In this document: positions 7,909-16,816 of the stretch, one piece after another
Layout: each line of letters opens with the position of its first letter
Numbering within the stretch: position 1 is the stretch's first letter
NCBI GenBank assembly: GCA_025980465.1
Contig: JAICXJ010000013.1
Coordinates: 1-64,000, forward strand
From: Frankiales bacterium
GTDB taxonomy: Bacteria; Actinomycetota; Actinomycetes; JAFAQI01
Length of the DNA: 64,000 nt
Direction of reading: 5' to 3'
Translations under genes and position numbers: made by a program
Notes under the pieces: model-generated
The model's database searches: none
The model's input: only the letters and a program-made list of their open reading frames with translations
Told to the model about the DNA's origin: nothing

Positions 7909-8684
7909 CTGACCTGCTGACCGAGCGCAGCGACGGCGTGCTACGCCTGACGATCAACCGTGAGGACAAGCGCAATGCACTGTCCGCCGAGGTGATGCGA
8001 GGCTTGCTCGACGGCGTACGGGCAGCGTCGGCCGACGACGAGGTTCGGGTGGTCGTGGTCGGATCGGCGGGGGAGAAGATCTTCTGCGCCGGCGCCGACC
8101 TCGCGGTCATGTCGGAGGACTCGACCGGCCTCGAGCAGCACGAGGGTCGCGGGCTGCTCGCCAAGCTGGTCGTCGCGATGCGGGAATGCCCGGTGCCGGT
8201 GGTGGCGCGGGTGCAGGGCCTGTGTCTCGCCGGTGGCATCGGCCTGGCCAGCGGATGTGACGTCGTGCTGGCCCAACAGAGCGTCGAGTTCGGGATGCCG
8301 GAGGTCGACCGGGGCCTCTGGCCGTTCATGGTGAGTGCGCTGCTCGCCCGGCACATTTCGCCGAAGCACGCGATGGACCGGATGCTGATCGGCGATCGGT
8401 TCGACGCGAACACGGCGTACCAGATGGGTCTGGTCTCGCGGGTCTTCCCCGACGACAGCTTTGACGCCGATGTTGACGCGTACGTCGGCAAGCTCGCCAG
8501 CTCTGCGCCGGTGGCGATTCGGCTCGGCAAGGCGGCGTGGACCGCAGCGATGGAGACCGGTCCGCTGCCGGTCGCGCTCGAGGCAATGCAGGCGCAGCTG
8601 TCGTTGCTGACGACGACGAAGGATGTGACCGAGGGCATCAGCGCGTTCTTCGAGAAGCGTCCCCCGAAGTGGTCGGGGCGATGA
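7905..8684 (+). CDS. Enoyl-CoA hydratase/isomerase family protein
   Basis: Crotonase-fold protein of 259 residues. The oxyanion-hole segments are visible (FCAGADLAVM; LAGGIGLASGCDVV), followed by the acidic loop FGMPEVDRGLWPF. In the second segment a Glu that acts as hydratase base sits as E in EVDRG, so hydratase or isomerase chemistry on acyl-CoA is plausible; the exact substrate is open. Its start overlaps the accC stop, so the two are translated together, linking carboxylation with acyl-CoA turnover. Confidence 0.88.
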   Translation: MTDLLTERSDGVLRLTINREDKRNALSAEVMRGLLDGVRAASADDEVRVVVVGSAGEKIFCAGADLAVMSEDSTGLEQHEGRGLLAKLVVAMRECPVPVVARVQGLCLAGGIGLASGCDVVLAQQSVEFGMPEVDRGLWPFMVSALLARHISPKHAMDRMLIGDRFDANTAYQMGLVSRVFPDDSFDADVDAYVGKLASSAPVAIRLGKAAWTAAMETGPLPVALEAMQAQLSLLTTTKDVTEGISAFFEKRPPKWSGR

Positions 8685-8705
8685 CACTGCGGAGAACCTG
8701 ACCCG

Positions 8706-8936
8706 GTGGGCAAGGTCGTGGTCGCCGGCGTCTTCGTCGTCATCGTCGTCGCGATAGTCGCCGCGGCGTACGTCGTGTCTCGCCGGCAGGCTCGAGCCGT
8801 CGTACCCGGTGAACCTGATCGGGTCTCGGAGGAGGTCATGGGCCGGCTGATGACTGAGCTTCGCAAATGGCAGGCCGAGGCGGAGCACTGGAAGTCGACG
8901 GCGGAACGACTTCAGCGCGAGATCGACAACCGTTAA
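8706..8936 (+). CDS. Small membrane-anchored coiled-coil protein
   Basis: A 76-residue protein with one N-terminal transmembrane helix (about residues 4-22, Val/Ile-rich) followed by a charged region and a C-terminal heptad-like helix (MTELRKWQAEAEHWKSTAE). I do not recognise a named family. It starts at a GTG 21 bases after the hydratase gene and lies between it and the biotin carrier, so it is probably part of the accC operon. It could tether or scaffold a partner at the membrane; this is inference. Confidence 0.65.
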   Translation: MGKVVVAGVFVVIVVAIVAAAYVVSRRQARAVVPGEPDRVSEEVMGRLMTELRKWQAEAEHWKSTAERLQREIDNR

Positions 8937-8987
8937 CGGCGTCCCCGATAGAGTCCGGGACGGTCGTCATCGTCGGGAGGATTACGG

Positions 8988-9197
8988 GTGGCTGAGGTTC
9001 GGGCCGAAATGGTCGCCAACGTCTGGAAGGTCGTGGTTGCCCAGGGCGATCAGGTCGCCGATGGTGACACCCTCGTGATTCTCGAGTCCATGAAGATGGA
9101 AATTCCGGTGCTGGCCGAGGGTTCGGGCACCGTCGACCTCAAGGTCGAGGAGGGCCAGGTCGTCCAGGAAGGGGACCTGATCGCGACGGTGGAGTGA
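8988..9197 (+). CDS. Small stand-alone biotin carrier (BCCP-like, TB7.3 type)
   Basis: A 69-residue biotinyl domain with the biotinylation motif ESMKMEIPV (Lys near residue 36) and the usual mirror-symmetric GD/GxL hairpins. The size and sequence match the mycobacterial 7.3-kDa biotinylated protein. GGGAGG lies eight bases before the GTG. The nearby accC lacks its own carrier domain, so this is the probable substrate for carboxylation. In M. tuberculosis the homologue also lies between sigH and pdtaS. Confidence 0.9.
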   Translation: MAEVRAEMVANVWKVVVAQGDQVADGDTLVILESMKMEIPVLAEGSGTVDLKVEEGQVVQEGDLIATVE

Positions 9198-9292
9198 CCC
9201 GGCGCCGGGAGATCGGGCCCGGTAGGCCGTTCGGCTCAACCCCGCGCCCGAAATGAGTCAAGGTCGCACTCGTTCGCGCCGAAGCATTCCGT

Positions 9293-10378
9293 GTGACCAC
9301 GGGACTGATCATCGAGCCGTTTCTGCGGGCGCTCGTCGACTGCGGGGGATCCGACTTGCACTGCAAGGTGGGCTCACCCCCGAGGGTCCGGATCGACGGC
9401 CGACTACGCAAGCTCGAAACCCGCGATCTGACGCCTACCGACACCGATCAGATGGTGCGCGAGGTGCTCCGGGAGGACCTCGTCGAGGAGTTCGACCGGA
9501 CGAGTGAGGCGGACTTCGCCTACTCCCTCGCCGGGGTGGGCCGATTCCGTGTCAACGCGTTCCGGTCGCGCGGTTCCTGCGGTTTGGTCTTCCGGCGGGT
9601 CTCGGTGGGTGCGATCCCGCTGCAGGATCTCGGGCTTCCGCCGGTCCTCGAAAGCCTCGCACTCGAGCCACGCGGCCTGGTGCTGGTGACCGGTCCGACC
9701 GGTTCGGGTAAGACCACCACGCTGGCCGGAATGATTGATCACATCAACGCCAACCGCGAGGTCCACTGCGTCACGATCGAGGACCCGATCGAGATCCTGC
9801 ACTTCGACAAGCTGGCGATGATCAACCAGCGTGAGGTCCGCGTCGACACCGACGACTTCAACGTCGCGCTTCGTGCTGCGATGCGGCAGGACCCCGACGT
9901 GATCCTCGTCGGTGAGATGCGTGACCAGGACACCGTCAAGGCGGCGCTCGCCGCGGCCGAGACCGGTCACTTCGTGATGTCGACCCTGCACACCACGGAC
10001 GCTCAGGAGACGATCACTCGCATCGTCGACTTCTTCCCGCCACACGAGCAGAAGCAGGTCCGGATCTCGCTCGCCGGCGCGCTTCGCGGCATCATCTGCC
10101 AGCGGCTGGTGCCGCGGGCCGACGGTGAAGGGCGTTGCGTCGCGATGGAGGTCTGCGTCAACACCGGCCGCGTCGCCGACGCAATCGTCGACGCCGAGAA
10201 GTCCTCGACGATCAACGCGTTGATTGCCGACGGCTCCTACTACGGCATGCAGACCTTCGACCAGCACCTGGTCTCGCTGATCCGCGACGGCGTGATCACG
10301 CTGGACGCGGCGATGACGGCCTCGACCAACCCGCACGACCTGACCGTCGAGCTTCGGCGGGTCGGCCTCGTCGCCTGA
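9293..10378 (+). CDS. PilT/PilU-like type IV pilus retraction ATPase
   Basis: Secretion-superfamily ATPase of 361 residues. It has the N-terminal PilT signature (GGSDLHCKVGSPPRVRIDG), Walker A GPTGSGKTTT, the Asp box VTIEDPIEILH, Walker B VILVGEMRD and the His box STLHTTD. PilT disassembles pilin fibres in type IV pili. It is about full PilT length, but there are no PilB, PilC, pilin or prepilin peptidase genes in the window. It is flanked by the biotin carrier and a convergent hydrolase, so it is either encoded apart from its pilus genes or has another role. Confidence 0.88.
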   Translation: MTTGLIIEPFLRALVDCGGSDLHCKVGSPPRVRIDGRLRKLETRDLTPTDTDQMVREVLREDLVEEFDRTSEADFAYSLAGVGRFRVNAFRSRGSCGLVFRRVSVGAIPLQDLGLPPVLESLALEPRGLVLVTGPTGSGKTTTLAGMIDHINANREVHCVTIEDPIEILHFDKLAMINQREVRVDTDDFNVALRAAMRQDPDVILVGEMRDQDTVKAALAAAETGHFVMSTLHTTDAQETITRIVDFFPPHEQKQVRISLAGALRGIICQRLVPRADGEGRCVAMEVCVNTGRVADAIVDAEKSSTINALIADGSYYGMQTFDQHLVSLIRDGVITLDAAMTASTNPHDLTVELRRVGLVA

Positions 10379-10396
10379 TCGGTCTTCCGGCACGAC

Positions 10397-10415
10397 GTCA
10401 GCCGGCCTGGCTGAC
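10397..10415. terminator. Hairpin between convergent pilT-like and hydrolase genes
   Basis: GTCAGCC-GGCCT-GGCTGAC forms a perfect 7-bp stem with a 5-base loop. It covers the last codons of the hydrolase on the minus strand and lies 19 bases after the pilT-like stop. It may terminate transcription in both directions; no U-tract is visible. Confidence 0.4.
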
Positions 10416-11222
10416 GACCTCGCTGACCAGGTCTGCCACCACATCCGGCTGGTCCAACGACGGCAGGTGGGCGGTTCCGGGCAGAGTGCGAAACGCGCCG
10501 TCGCCGAGTCGTTCACCGAGGGTGCGCGAGCGATCGATCATCAGTGGTACGTCGTACTCGCCCGCGACGACGAGCGTCGGGGTCTGGATCTCACCGAGCC
10601 GGTCCCAGGCGGCAATGCCACTCGCACCGGCGCCTTCCGCAGCGTTGTGGGACAGCACCCGCCGGTTCATCTCCTGGGCCAGCCGGCGGGGCGCTCCGCT
10701 CACCCGGCCCTCGGGCGCGCCCGGTCCGTCGAGCCACAGCCAGGTCTCGAGACGGACCAGTAGCTCCTTGTCGGCGTCCTGATACGCGCGCTCGATCCGG
10801 TCACCGAGCACCAACGTGGCGGGATCGAGGCTCTCGAACTCCGGCGCGCCGCTGATCGCGGGTGCGATCAGCAGCATCGCCGCGACCCGTTCGGGCGCCG
10901 TGATCGCGTAGTCGAGCGCCAGCCCGCCGCCCATCGAGTTGCCGACCAGTACCACCGGCTCATCACCGAGCGAGCCAGCGACCGCGTCGAGGTCGTCGAG
11001 ATGGCGGAAGCCGGTGCTGCCCGGCGGAGTCGCGCCGTACCCCCGCCGGTCATATGTCACCGCGTCAACCGCCGACTGGAGTCGATCGATGACGGCGTAC
11101 CAGGACCGCTGATCGGTCACGCCGGAGTGAAGGAAGACCACCCGAGGAGCCGAGCTCTTCCAGCGTTGCCCGGCCAGCACCGCACCGTCGACGGCGACAT
11201 CGAACCGGGCCCCGAATCCCAC
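10398..11222 (-). CDS. Alpha/beta-fold hydrolase
   Basis: A 274-residue alpha/beta hydrolase. Elements seen are the HG-like oxyanion strand VVFLHSG, DRRGYGATP, the nucleophile elbow GNSMGG, an acid-strand VVAGEYDVP and the catalytic His in GTAHLP. There is no signal peptide. The substrate is unknown; esterase, lactonase or C-C hydrolase activity would all fit. The GTG start at 11222 faces the padR promoter region about 50 bases away, but its own promoter is not obvious. Confidence 0.85.
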   Translation of the reverse strand: MGFGARFDVAVDGAVLAGQRWKSSAPRVVFLHSGVTDQRSWYAVIDRLQSAVDAVTYDRRGYGATPPGSTGFRHLDDLDAVAGSLGDEPVVLVGNSMGGGLALDYAITAPERVAAMLLIAPAISGAPEFESLDPATLVLGDRIERAYQDADKELLVRLETWLWLDGPGAPEGRVSGAPRRLAQEMNRRVLSHNAAEGAGASGIAAWDRLGEIQTPTLVVAGEYDVPLMIDRSRTLGERLGDGAFRTLPGTAHLPSLDQPDVVADLVSEVVSQAG

Positions 11223-11272
11223 GTCCCTGAGCCTCCCAGACGGCGGTCTGGACCACTGATCTGCTCAGCTGC

Positions 11273-11327
11273 TTGACGATTACATACCGAGTATGCATAC
11301 TGCGTATGGCTACATACCGAGTATGTA
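11273..11327 (+). promoter_or_regulatory. padR promoter with three overlapping PadR-type operators
   Basis: A good promoter, TTGACG (11273-11278)-N17-CATACT (11296-11301), is filled with palindromes. TACATAC-CGA-GTATGCA lies at 11281-11297 (one mismatch), CATAC-TGC-GTATG at 11296-11308, and a perfect TACATAC-CGA-GTATGTA at 11311-11327. The ATAC/GTAT half-site is typical of PadR-family operators. Binding would cover the -10 and the start of transcription, so the downstream PadR protein very probably represses its own operon. Confidence 0.8.
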
Positions 11328-11351
11328 GCTCTCGACAGGCAGGAGAGCGGA

Positions 11352-11948
11352 ATGTCGATCCGGCAGGGGATCCTCGCGATGCTCGCCGACGGGCCGCGTC
11401 ACGGCTATCAGCTTCGAGTGGACTTCGAGGAGCGGACCGGCTCGACCTGGCCGCTGAACATCGGCCAGGTCTACACGACGCTGTCCCGGCTCGAGCGCGA
11501 CGGGCTGGTGGTCGCCCTCGACGGGGGTGACGACGACACCCACAAGCCGTATGCGCTCACCGAGCTCGGTCGGGCGGAGCTTGCCGCGTGGTTCGCCACT
11601 CCGGTGCACCGCGAGGACCGGCCGCGCGACGAGCTCGCGATCAAGCTCGCGATGGCCGCTGAGATGCCCGGCGCCGACTTGCATGCGGTGGTGCAGGCCC
11701 AACGCACCGACACCATGCGTGCACTGCAGGACTACACGCGGTTGCGTCGCGCAGCCGATGCCGCGGGCGACGACCTGTCCTGGCCGATCGTGCTCGATTC
11801 ACTGATTTTTGCCACTGAGGCGGAGGTGCGGTGGCTGGACGCCACCGAGGAGCGGCTCGCCCGTCGCCGAGCCACGACGGCACGTACGACGTCCGATGGG
11901 GCCGCCGAGGCCGCCGCTACTGCTGACGATGGGGAGGCCGTGCGATGA
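11352..11948 (+). CDS. PadR-family transcriptional regulator
   Basis: A 198-residue PadR regulator. The N-terminal winged helix is clear (GILAMLADGPRHGYQLR, VYTTLSRLERDGLV), followed by an alpha-helical dimerisation domain and an Ala/Thr-rich tail of about 35 residues. An AGGAGAG ribosome site precedes the ATG. Members commonly repress drug or peptide efflux genes and respond to the exported compound. Here the gene overlaps by ATGA an ABC ATPase and then an FtsX-like permease, so that exporter is the expected target. Confidence 0.9.
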   Translation: MSIRQGILAMLADGPRHGYQLRVDFEERTGSTWPLNIGQVYTTLSRLERDGLVVALDGGDDDTHKPYALTELGRAELAAWFATPVHREDRPRDELAIKLAMAAEMPGADLHAVVQAQRTDTMRALQDYTRLRRAADAAGDDLSWPIVLDSLIFATEAEVRWLDATEERLARRRATTARTTSDGAAEAAATADDGEAVR

Positions 11949-12670
11949 CCGCGGTTCTGGAACTTCTCGAGGTCTCACGAGTCCACGGCTCGGGCGCGAC
12001 GGCGGTGAACGCCTTGCGAGGCGTCTCGCTGCAGGTCGGAGCCGGAGAGTTCGTCGCGGTGATGGGCCCCAGCGGATCCGGCAAGTCGACGTTGCTCAAC
12101 ATCGCCGGCGGGCTCGACAGTCCGAGCGCCGGCGAGGTGACCGTCGAGGGTGTCGCGCTTGCCGGCATGACCCGGGCCGACCTGGCGCAGGTGCGCCGCC
12201 GAAGCGTCGGCTACGTCTTCCAGGAGCTCAACCTCATCCCGGCTCTCACCGCCGCTGAAAACGTTGCGTTGCCGCGCGAGCTCGACGGAGTGAGCACCCG
12301 CAAGGCACGCGCCGAAGCGTTGGCAGCACTGAAGGACGTCGACCTCGCCGGCGTGGCGGGTCGGTTCCCCGACGAGCTGTCCGGCGGTCAGCAGCAACGC
12401 ATAGCGATTGCTCGGGCCCTGGTCGGCCCGCGGCGGCTGCTCCTCGCCGACGAGCCGACCGGCGCCCTCGACTCCGTCACCGGCGAGGACGTGATGAAGC
12501 TGCTGCGATCACGTTGCGATGAGGGCGCCGCGGCCGTTCTCGTCACCCACGATGCCCGGCTGGCCGGGTGGTCCGACCGCGTGATCTTCCTGCGTGACGG
12601 CTTGATGGTCGACGACACCGGCACGCCGCCGACTGCCGGCTCGCTGCTCACTGGGGGAGCGGGTCGATGA
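11945..12670 (+). CDS. ABC transporter ATP-binding protein (MacB/LolD-like)
   Basis: ABC ATPase of 241 residues with Walker [11 protein letters not shown]-loop region FQELNLIPALTAAENV, signature [15 protein letters not shown], Walker B LLLADEPTGALD and switch His in VTHD. The sequence belongs to the subgroup that pairs with FtsX/MacB permeases, which use ATP to drive movements outside the membrane and not import. Start and stop both overlap neighbouring genes by four bases, giving a tightly coupled padR-ATPase-permease operon. Confidence 0.93.
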   Translation: MTAVLELLEVSRVHGSGATAVNALRGVSLQVGAGEFVAVMGPSGSGKSTLLNIAGGLDSPSAGEVTVEGVALAGMTRADLAQVRRRSVGYVFQELNLIPALTAAENVALPRELDGVSTRKARAEALAALKDVDLAGVAGRFPDELSGGQQQRIAIARALVGPRRLLLADEPTGALDSVTGEDVMKLLRSRCDEGAAAVLVTHDARLAGWSDRVIFLRDGLMVDDTGTPPTAGSLLTGGAGR

Positions 12671-15231
12671 GAGTCAGTGCGTGGCGCGCCGCGTTGCGCG
12701 TCGCGCGCCGCGACGCCTGGCGACACAAAGGCCGCAGTGTCCTGATCATCGCGATGGTGGCGATCCCGGTTCTTGGCCTGACCGGGGCCGACGTCCTGGC
12801 GCGCACGATGCAGCTGAGCCCGAGCGAGCGGGTGACCCGCGAGATCGGCCAAGCGGACGCGGCAATCGCGCTGGTGGGTGGCAACGTGCAGCAGACCGTC
12901 GACCCGCTGTACGGCGGGTTCTCCAACGACGCCTCATCGGCCAGCGCCCAGGTCCCCAACTTGACGGTCGGCAGTCCGCGCTATGCGGCGCTGTCCCGGC
13001 GGGCACTGGGCGTGCTCGGTGCGACGTCGTCGACGGCCCTCGCCCAGTTCACGGGGGTCGTCGGCGCTAACGACCTGCGCGTCGTGACCACGATCACGCA
13101 GCTGGCGCTGGACAAGCCGGTGACCAAGGGCATCGTCTCGCTGCAGTCCGGGCGGATGCCGCAGAACGCCTCCCAGGTCGCCGTCACGTCACGGCTTGCC
13201 CAGCGGCTCGGTTTGCACGTCGGAGCGCGGCTGACCGTTGGCGCTGAGTCACGGACCGTCACAGCGATCGTGCGCGACCCGGTCGACCTGCGCAACGAGG
13301 CGCTGTACGTGTTGCCGGGCGCGGTTGCCCTGCCGCACACGGACAACTACGGCGACACGGCGGTGATCGAGCTGGTTCAGACCAGACGCCCGGTGACCTG
13401 GCGCGAGGTCGCGATGCTCAACGGAATGGGGGTCGTGGTCGCGTCGCGAGCCGCTATCGAAAACCCGCCGCCGGGCGTGCCGTCCTACTCCTCGCACAGT
13501 CAGCTCACCACCCGTGACGCAGTAGGTGTCGAGACGGTCGCGATCGGCATGGCGATCCTCGAGGTCTGCCTGCTTGCGGGTGCCGCGTTCGCGGTCGGAG
13601 CGCGCCGGCAGCGTCACGACCTCGCGGTGGTCGCGGCCGCCGGCGGCGGCGCGGCCGACGTACGTCGGATCGTGCTGGCCGGCGGGGTGGTTCTCGGGCT
13701 GATCGCAACGCTGATCGGTGCGGCGCTGGGAATCGCGTTGTCACCGGCCGCGCTGCCGTACGTGGCGAATTGGGCGCACCACTCGCCCGGACACTTCGAC
13801 TTGCGATGGGTGGACATTCTGGGCGTCATCTTGCTCGGCCTGGTGACCGGCATCCTGTCCGCGGTACTTCCGGCAAGGTCAGCCGCTCGGGACGACGTGG
13901 TGCTCGCGCTGTCTGGGCGTCGCGGCGTTGTGCGTAGCCCCCGCCGGGTTCCGATCGTCGGGATCGTCATGATTGTCGCCGGCGTCGTGATCGCCTATCG
14001 CGCGACGCTGAACTTCCACTTCCGGGTCATCCTGGTCGGCGCCGTCGTGTCTCAGCTCGGCTTTGTGTTGTGCGCGCCCTCCTTGGTCGGCCTGATCTCG
14101 CGGCTCGGCAGGTACGTCGGCCTGGCACCGCGGCTGGCGCTTCGCGACGCCGCGCGCCACCGGGGCCGCTCGGGTCCGGCCGTGGCCGCCATCATGGCCG
14201 CGGTCTCCGGCGCGGTCGCAGTGTCGACGTACCTCGCGACGACCGACCACAACGAGAAGGCGTCCTTCATGCCGTTCGGTCGGATCGGCCAGCCGGTGCT
14301 CTATCTCAACAACCCGCAACCAGCGGCAACGCTCGCTCGGATCGACGCGACATTGCAGCGCGACCTCGCTGCCACCGGAGTCCTCGATGTGCCACAGGTG
14401 AACTGCGTCAGGGTGCGGTCGGGGTGCGCGCAGATCTACATCAACGGCTCCGTTGGCAGCTACCAAGGCATCGCGGTCGGCGGACCTGCCCTGTTGCGGC
14501 TCCTGATCCAGCGCACCGATGCAGCGGCCGAGCAAGCGCTTCGGGCCGGTCATCCGCTGGTCTTCTCCGACGCAGCACGCGGTCCGGCGGCAACGCAGAT
14601 CGGGTACACCGGCAACAACGGCTTCGTGCCCGCGGCAGCCGTGGGCTCGCCGTACGTCGTCGATATCGGCAACCGCGGATCCGCAACCAGCGCGCTCATC
14701 AGTCCAGGGGCGGCGGCGCGAATGCATGCCCGGACTTCGCTGGTGATGCAGATCCCGGTAACGCCGACGACGCCAACGCAGAAGCAAATCGACCGTGCCA
14801 ACGCACAGATCCCGCCGACCACCTCGATCGCCATGGAGACCGGCTACCACTCCCGTTACTCGACGGGGCTCATCATTCTCGCGATCGCAGCCGCGATCGT
14901 GATGCTCGGCGCCACCGCGGTCTCGGTCGGCCTGTCGATGGCGGAGAGCAAGCCCGACCTCGTGACCCTGTCAGCCGTCGGCGGTCGTCCGATGACCCGA
15001 CGGCTGCTGGTAGCCAGCCAGGCCGGCACCGTGTCGCTTCTCGGGGCGGTGCAGGGTCTGGTCGCCGGCCTGATACCGGCCTGGGCCGTGCTTCACGCGC
15101 TACGCCGGCCGCACTTCACCCTGCCGTGGCAGACGATGCTGCTGATCGTCGTCGCGATCCCGCTGCTGTCGATGATCGGTACGGCGCTGTTCGCGGGAAA
15201 CCGGCTGATCCTCGACCGGCGTACGACGTGA
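12667..15231 (+). CDS. FtsX/MacB-like ABC transporter permease
   Basis: Large permease of 854 residues. A first transmembrane helix follows a basic N-terminus (about residues 24-43), then comes a large extracytoplasmic domain, a group of helices near 285-480, a second extracytoplasmic domain and three C-terminal helices (about 725-850). This is the duplicated FtsX arrangement found in actinobacterial exporters. Expression is predicted to be controlled by the PadR protein. The exported compound is unknown; antimicrobial peptides, lipids or drugs are typical for the class. Confidence 0.88.
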   Translation: MRVSAWRAALRVARRDAWRHKGRSVLIIAMVAIPVLGLTGADVLARTMQLSPSERVTREIGQADAAIALVGGNVQQTVDPLYGGFSNDASSASAQVPNLTVGSPRYAALSRRALGVLGATSSTALAQFTGVVGANDLRVVTTITQLALDKPVTKGIVSLQSGRMPQNASQVAVTSRLAQRLGLHVGARLTVGAESRTVTAIVRDPVDLRNEALYVLPGAVALPHTDNYGDTAVIELVQTRRPVTWREVAMLNGMGVVVASRAAIENPPPGVPSYSSHSQLTTRDAVGVETVAIGMAILEVCLLAGAAFAVGARRQRHDLAVVAAAGGGAADVRRIVLAGGVVLGLIATLIGAALGIALSPAALPYVANWAHHSPGHFDLRWVDILGVILLGLVTGILSAVLPARSAARDDVVLALSGRRGVVRSPRRVPIVGIVMIVAGVVIAYRATLNFHFRVILVGAVVSQLGFVLCAPSLVGLISRLGRYVGLAPRLALRDAARHRGRSGPAVAAIMAAVSGAVAVSTYLATTDHNEKASFMPFGRIGQPVLYLNNPQPAATLARIDATLQRDLAATGVLDVPQVNCVRVRSGCAQIYINGSVGSYQGIAVGGPALLRLLIQRTDAAAEQALRAGHPLVFSDAARGPAATQIGYTGNNGFVPAAAVGSPYVVDIGNRGSATSALISPGAAARMHARTSLVMQIPVTPTTPTQKQIDRANAQIPPTTSIAMETGYHSRYSTGLIILAIAAAIVMLGATAVSVGLSMAESKPDLVTLSAVGGRPMTRRLLVASQAGTVSLLGAVQGLVAGLIPAWAVLHALRRPHFTLPWQTMLLIVVAIPLLSMIGTALFAGNRLILDRRTT

Positions 15232-15297
15232 TCCTCGCCGAGCGGCTTCGCAGCGCTCGAAAGCAGCGGCGCGCCGCGATCCTTCTAGCCTTGATGC

Positions 15298-16806
15298 GTG
15301 CCGACGATGGACGAGCTGCTGGCGGCGCGCGGGTTCGCCGACGCGGCGAGGCCGCGGGCCGGCGGCGTCGCCGAGACGCTGCACCGACTGGTCGGTGACT
15401 GGCAGCTCCTCGCCGACCTCTCGTTCGCCGACCTGTTGCTTCTGGTCCCGGACGAAGACGCGGAGAAGTTCGTCGTCGTCGCGCAGATGCGCCCCACGAC
15501 CGGTCCGACCGTCTACCAGGATGACCTGGTCGGTCGGGCCGTGACCGCCCGCGAGCGACCCCAGCTGGCGCTCGCGCTGACCGAGGGCCGAATCTGCCGC
15601 GAGGGGGACCCGGTGTGGTCGGAGGTCCCGGTGCGACAGGAGGCGCTACCGGTTCGGGTAGCCGGTGAGGTCGTAGCGGTTGTGGCGCGAGACACCAACC
15701 TGGCAGCCGCGCGCACCCCGAGCCAGCTGGAGATCGCCTACCTTCGTAGTGCCAACGATCTCGCCCAGATGCTCGCCGAAGGTTCCTGGCCGTACCCGGG
15801 GGAAGCGGCGGCTGAGGGCAGCGGACCCAGGGTCGGCGACGGGTTCATCCGGATCGATGCCGACGGGGTGGTCGCGTTCGCGAGTCCCAATGCGTTGTCG
15901 GCGTACCGACGGCTCGGCCATCCCGGCGACCTGAGCGGCCATTCGCTGGTGGCGGTCACGACCGCCCTCTCCGGGCGGGTCGCCGGGCCGCTCGGTGACC
16001 CGGCAGTGTTGGTCACCCGGGGGCGGACACCGGCCGGCGCCGACGTCGAGGCCGCCGACGCGGTGATCGCGCTACGCGCGCTGCCGCTTCAGCTCGACGG
16101 CGACCACATCGGCGCGGTCGTGCTGGTGCACGACGTCACCGAGCTCCGGCGGCGGGAGCGCGCGCTGCTCAACAAGGACGCCACGATCCGCGAGATCCAC
16201 CATCGGGTGAAGAACAACCTGCAGACGGTCGCGGCACTTCTGCGGCTGCAGGCCCGCCGGGTCGGCGTCGAGGAGGCGCGCTACGCGCTCGAGGAGTCGG
16301 TTCGCCGGGTCTCCTCGATCGCCGTGGTCCACGAGACCTTGTCCGGCAGCATCGAGGAGGCGGTCAGCTTCGACCAGGTCGCCGACCGGGTGCTGACGAT
16401 GGTCACCGAGGTCGCCGGTTCACATGTGCCGGTCAGTCGATCCGGATCGTTCGGCGTACTTTCGGCGGAGGTGGCGACTCCGCTGGCGATGGTGCTCGCC
16501 GAGCTGGTCCACAACGCCGTCGAGCACGGGTACGGGCCGGCGAGCGAGGCAGGCGCCGCGGCCGGGTCGGTCACTGTCGCAGTCGGCCCCGGTGCCGACC
16601 ACACCCTTTCGGTCGATGTCATCGACGACGGTCGCGGCCTGCCAGCGGGGTTCGCCATCGAGCGATCGGACCGGCTCGGGCTCCAGATCGTGCGCACTCT
16701 CGTCGAGGGCGAGCTCGCCGGCTCGCTCAGCCTGGTCGCCCGGCCCGAGGGCGGGACCCGCGCCTCCATCGTGATCGCCATCCCGACAGACCGGCCCGAG
16801 CACTAG
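15298..16806 (+). CDS. pdtaS: Sensor histidine kinase PdtaS
   Basis: A 502-residue cytoplasmic HisKA_2 kinase without membrane helices. An N-terminal GAF-like domain (WQLLADLSFADLLL) and a PAS domain (DGFIRIDADGVVAFASPN) precede the phosphoacceptor block EIHHRVKNNLQTVAALLRLQ, with His at residues 301-302. The ATPase has ELVHNAVEHG and DDGRGLP. By similarity it is the mycobacterial PdtaS, which phosphorylates the RNA-binding antiterminator PdtaR; no PdtaR gene is in the window. TAGCCT lies six bases before the GTG with no ribosome site, so translation is probably leaderless. Confidence 0.93.
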   Translation: MPTMDELLAARGFADAARPRAGGVAETLHRLVGDWQLLADLSFADLLLLVPDEDAEKFVVVAQMRPTTGPTVYQDDLVGRAVTARERPQLALALTEGRICREGDPVWSEVPVRQEALPVRVAGEVVAVVARDTNLAAARTPSQLEIAYLRSANDLAQMLAEGSWPYPGEAAAEGSGPRVGDGFIRIDADGVVAFASPNALSAYRRLGHPGDLSGHSLVAVTTALSGRVAGPLGDPAVLVTRGRTPAGADVEAADAVIALRALPLQLDGDHIGAVVLVHDVTELRRRERALLNKDATIREIHHRVKNNLQTVAALLRLQARRVGVEEARYALEESVRRVSSIAVVHETLSGSIEEAVSFDQVADRVLTMVTEVAGSHVPVSRSGSFGVLSAEVATPLAMVLAELVHNAVEHGYGPASEAGAAAGSVTVAVGPGADHTLSVDVIDDGRGLPAGFAIERSDRLGLQIVRTLVEGELAGSLSLVARPEGGTRASIVIAIPTDRPEH

Positions 16807-16816
16807 ATTCCGCGTC

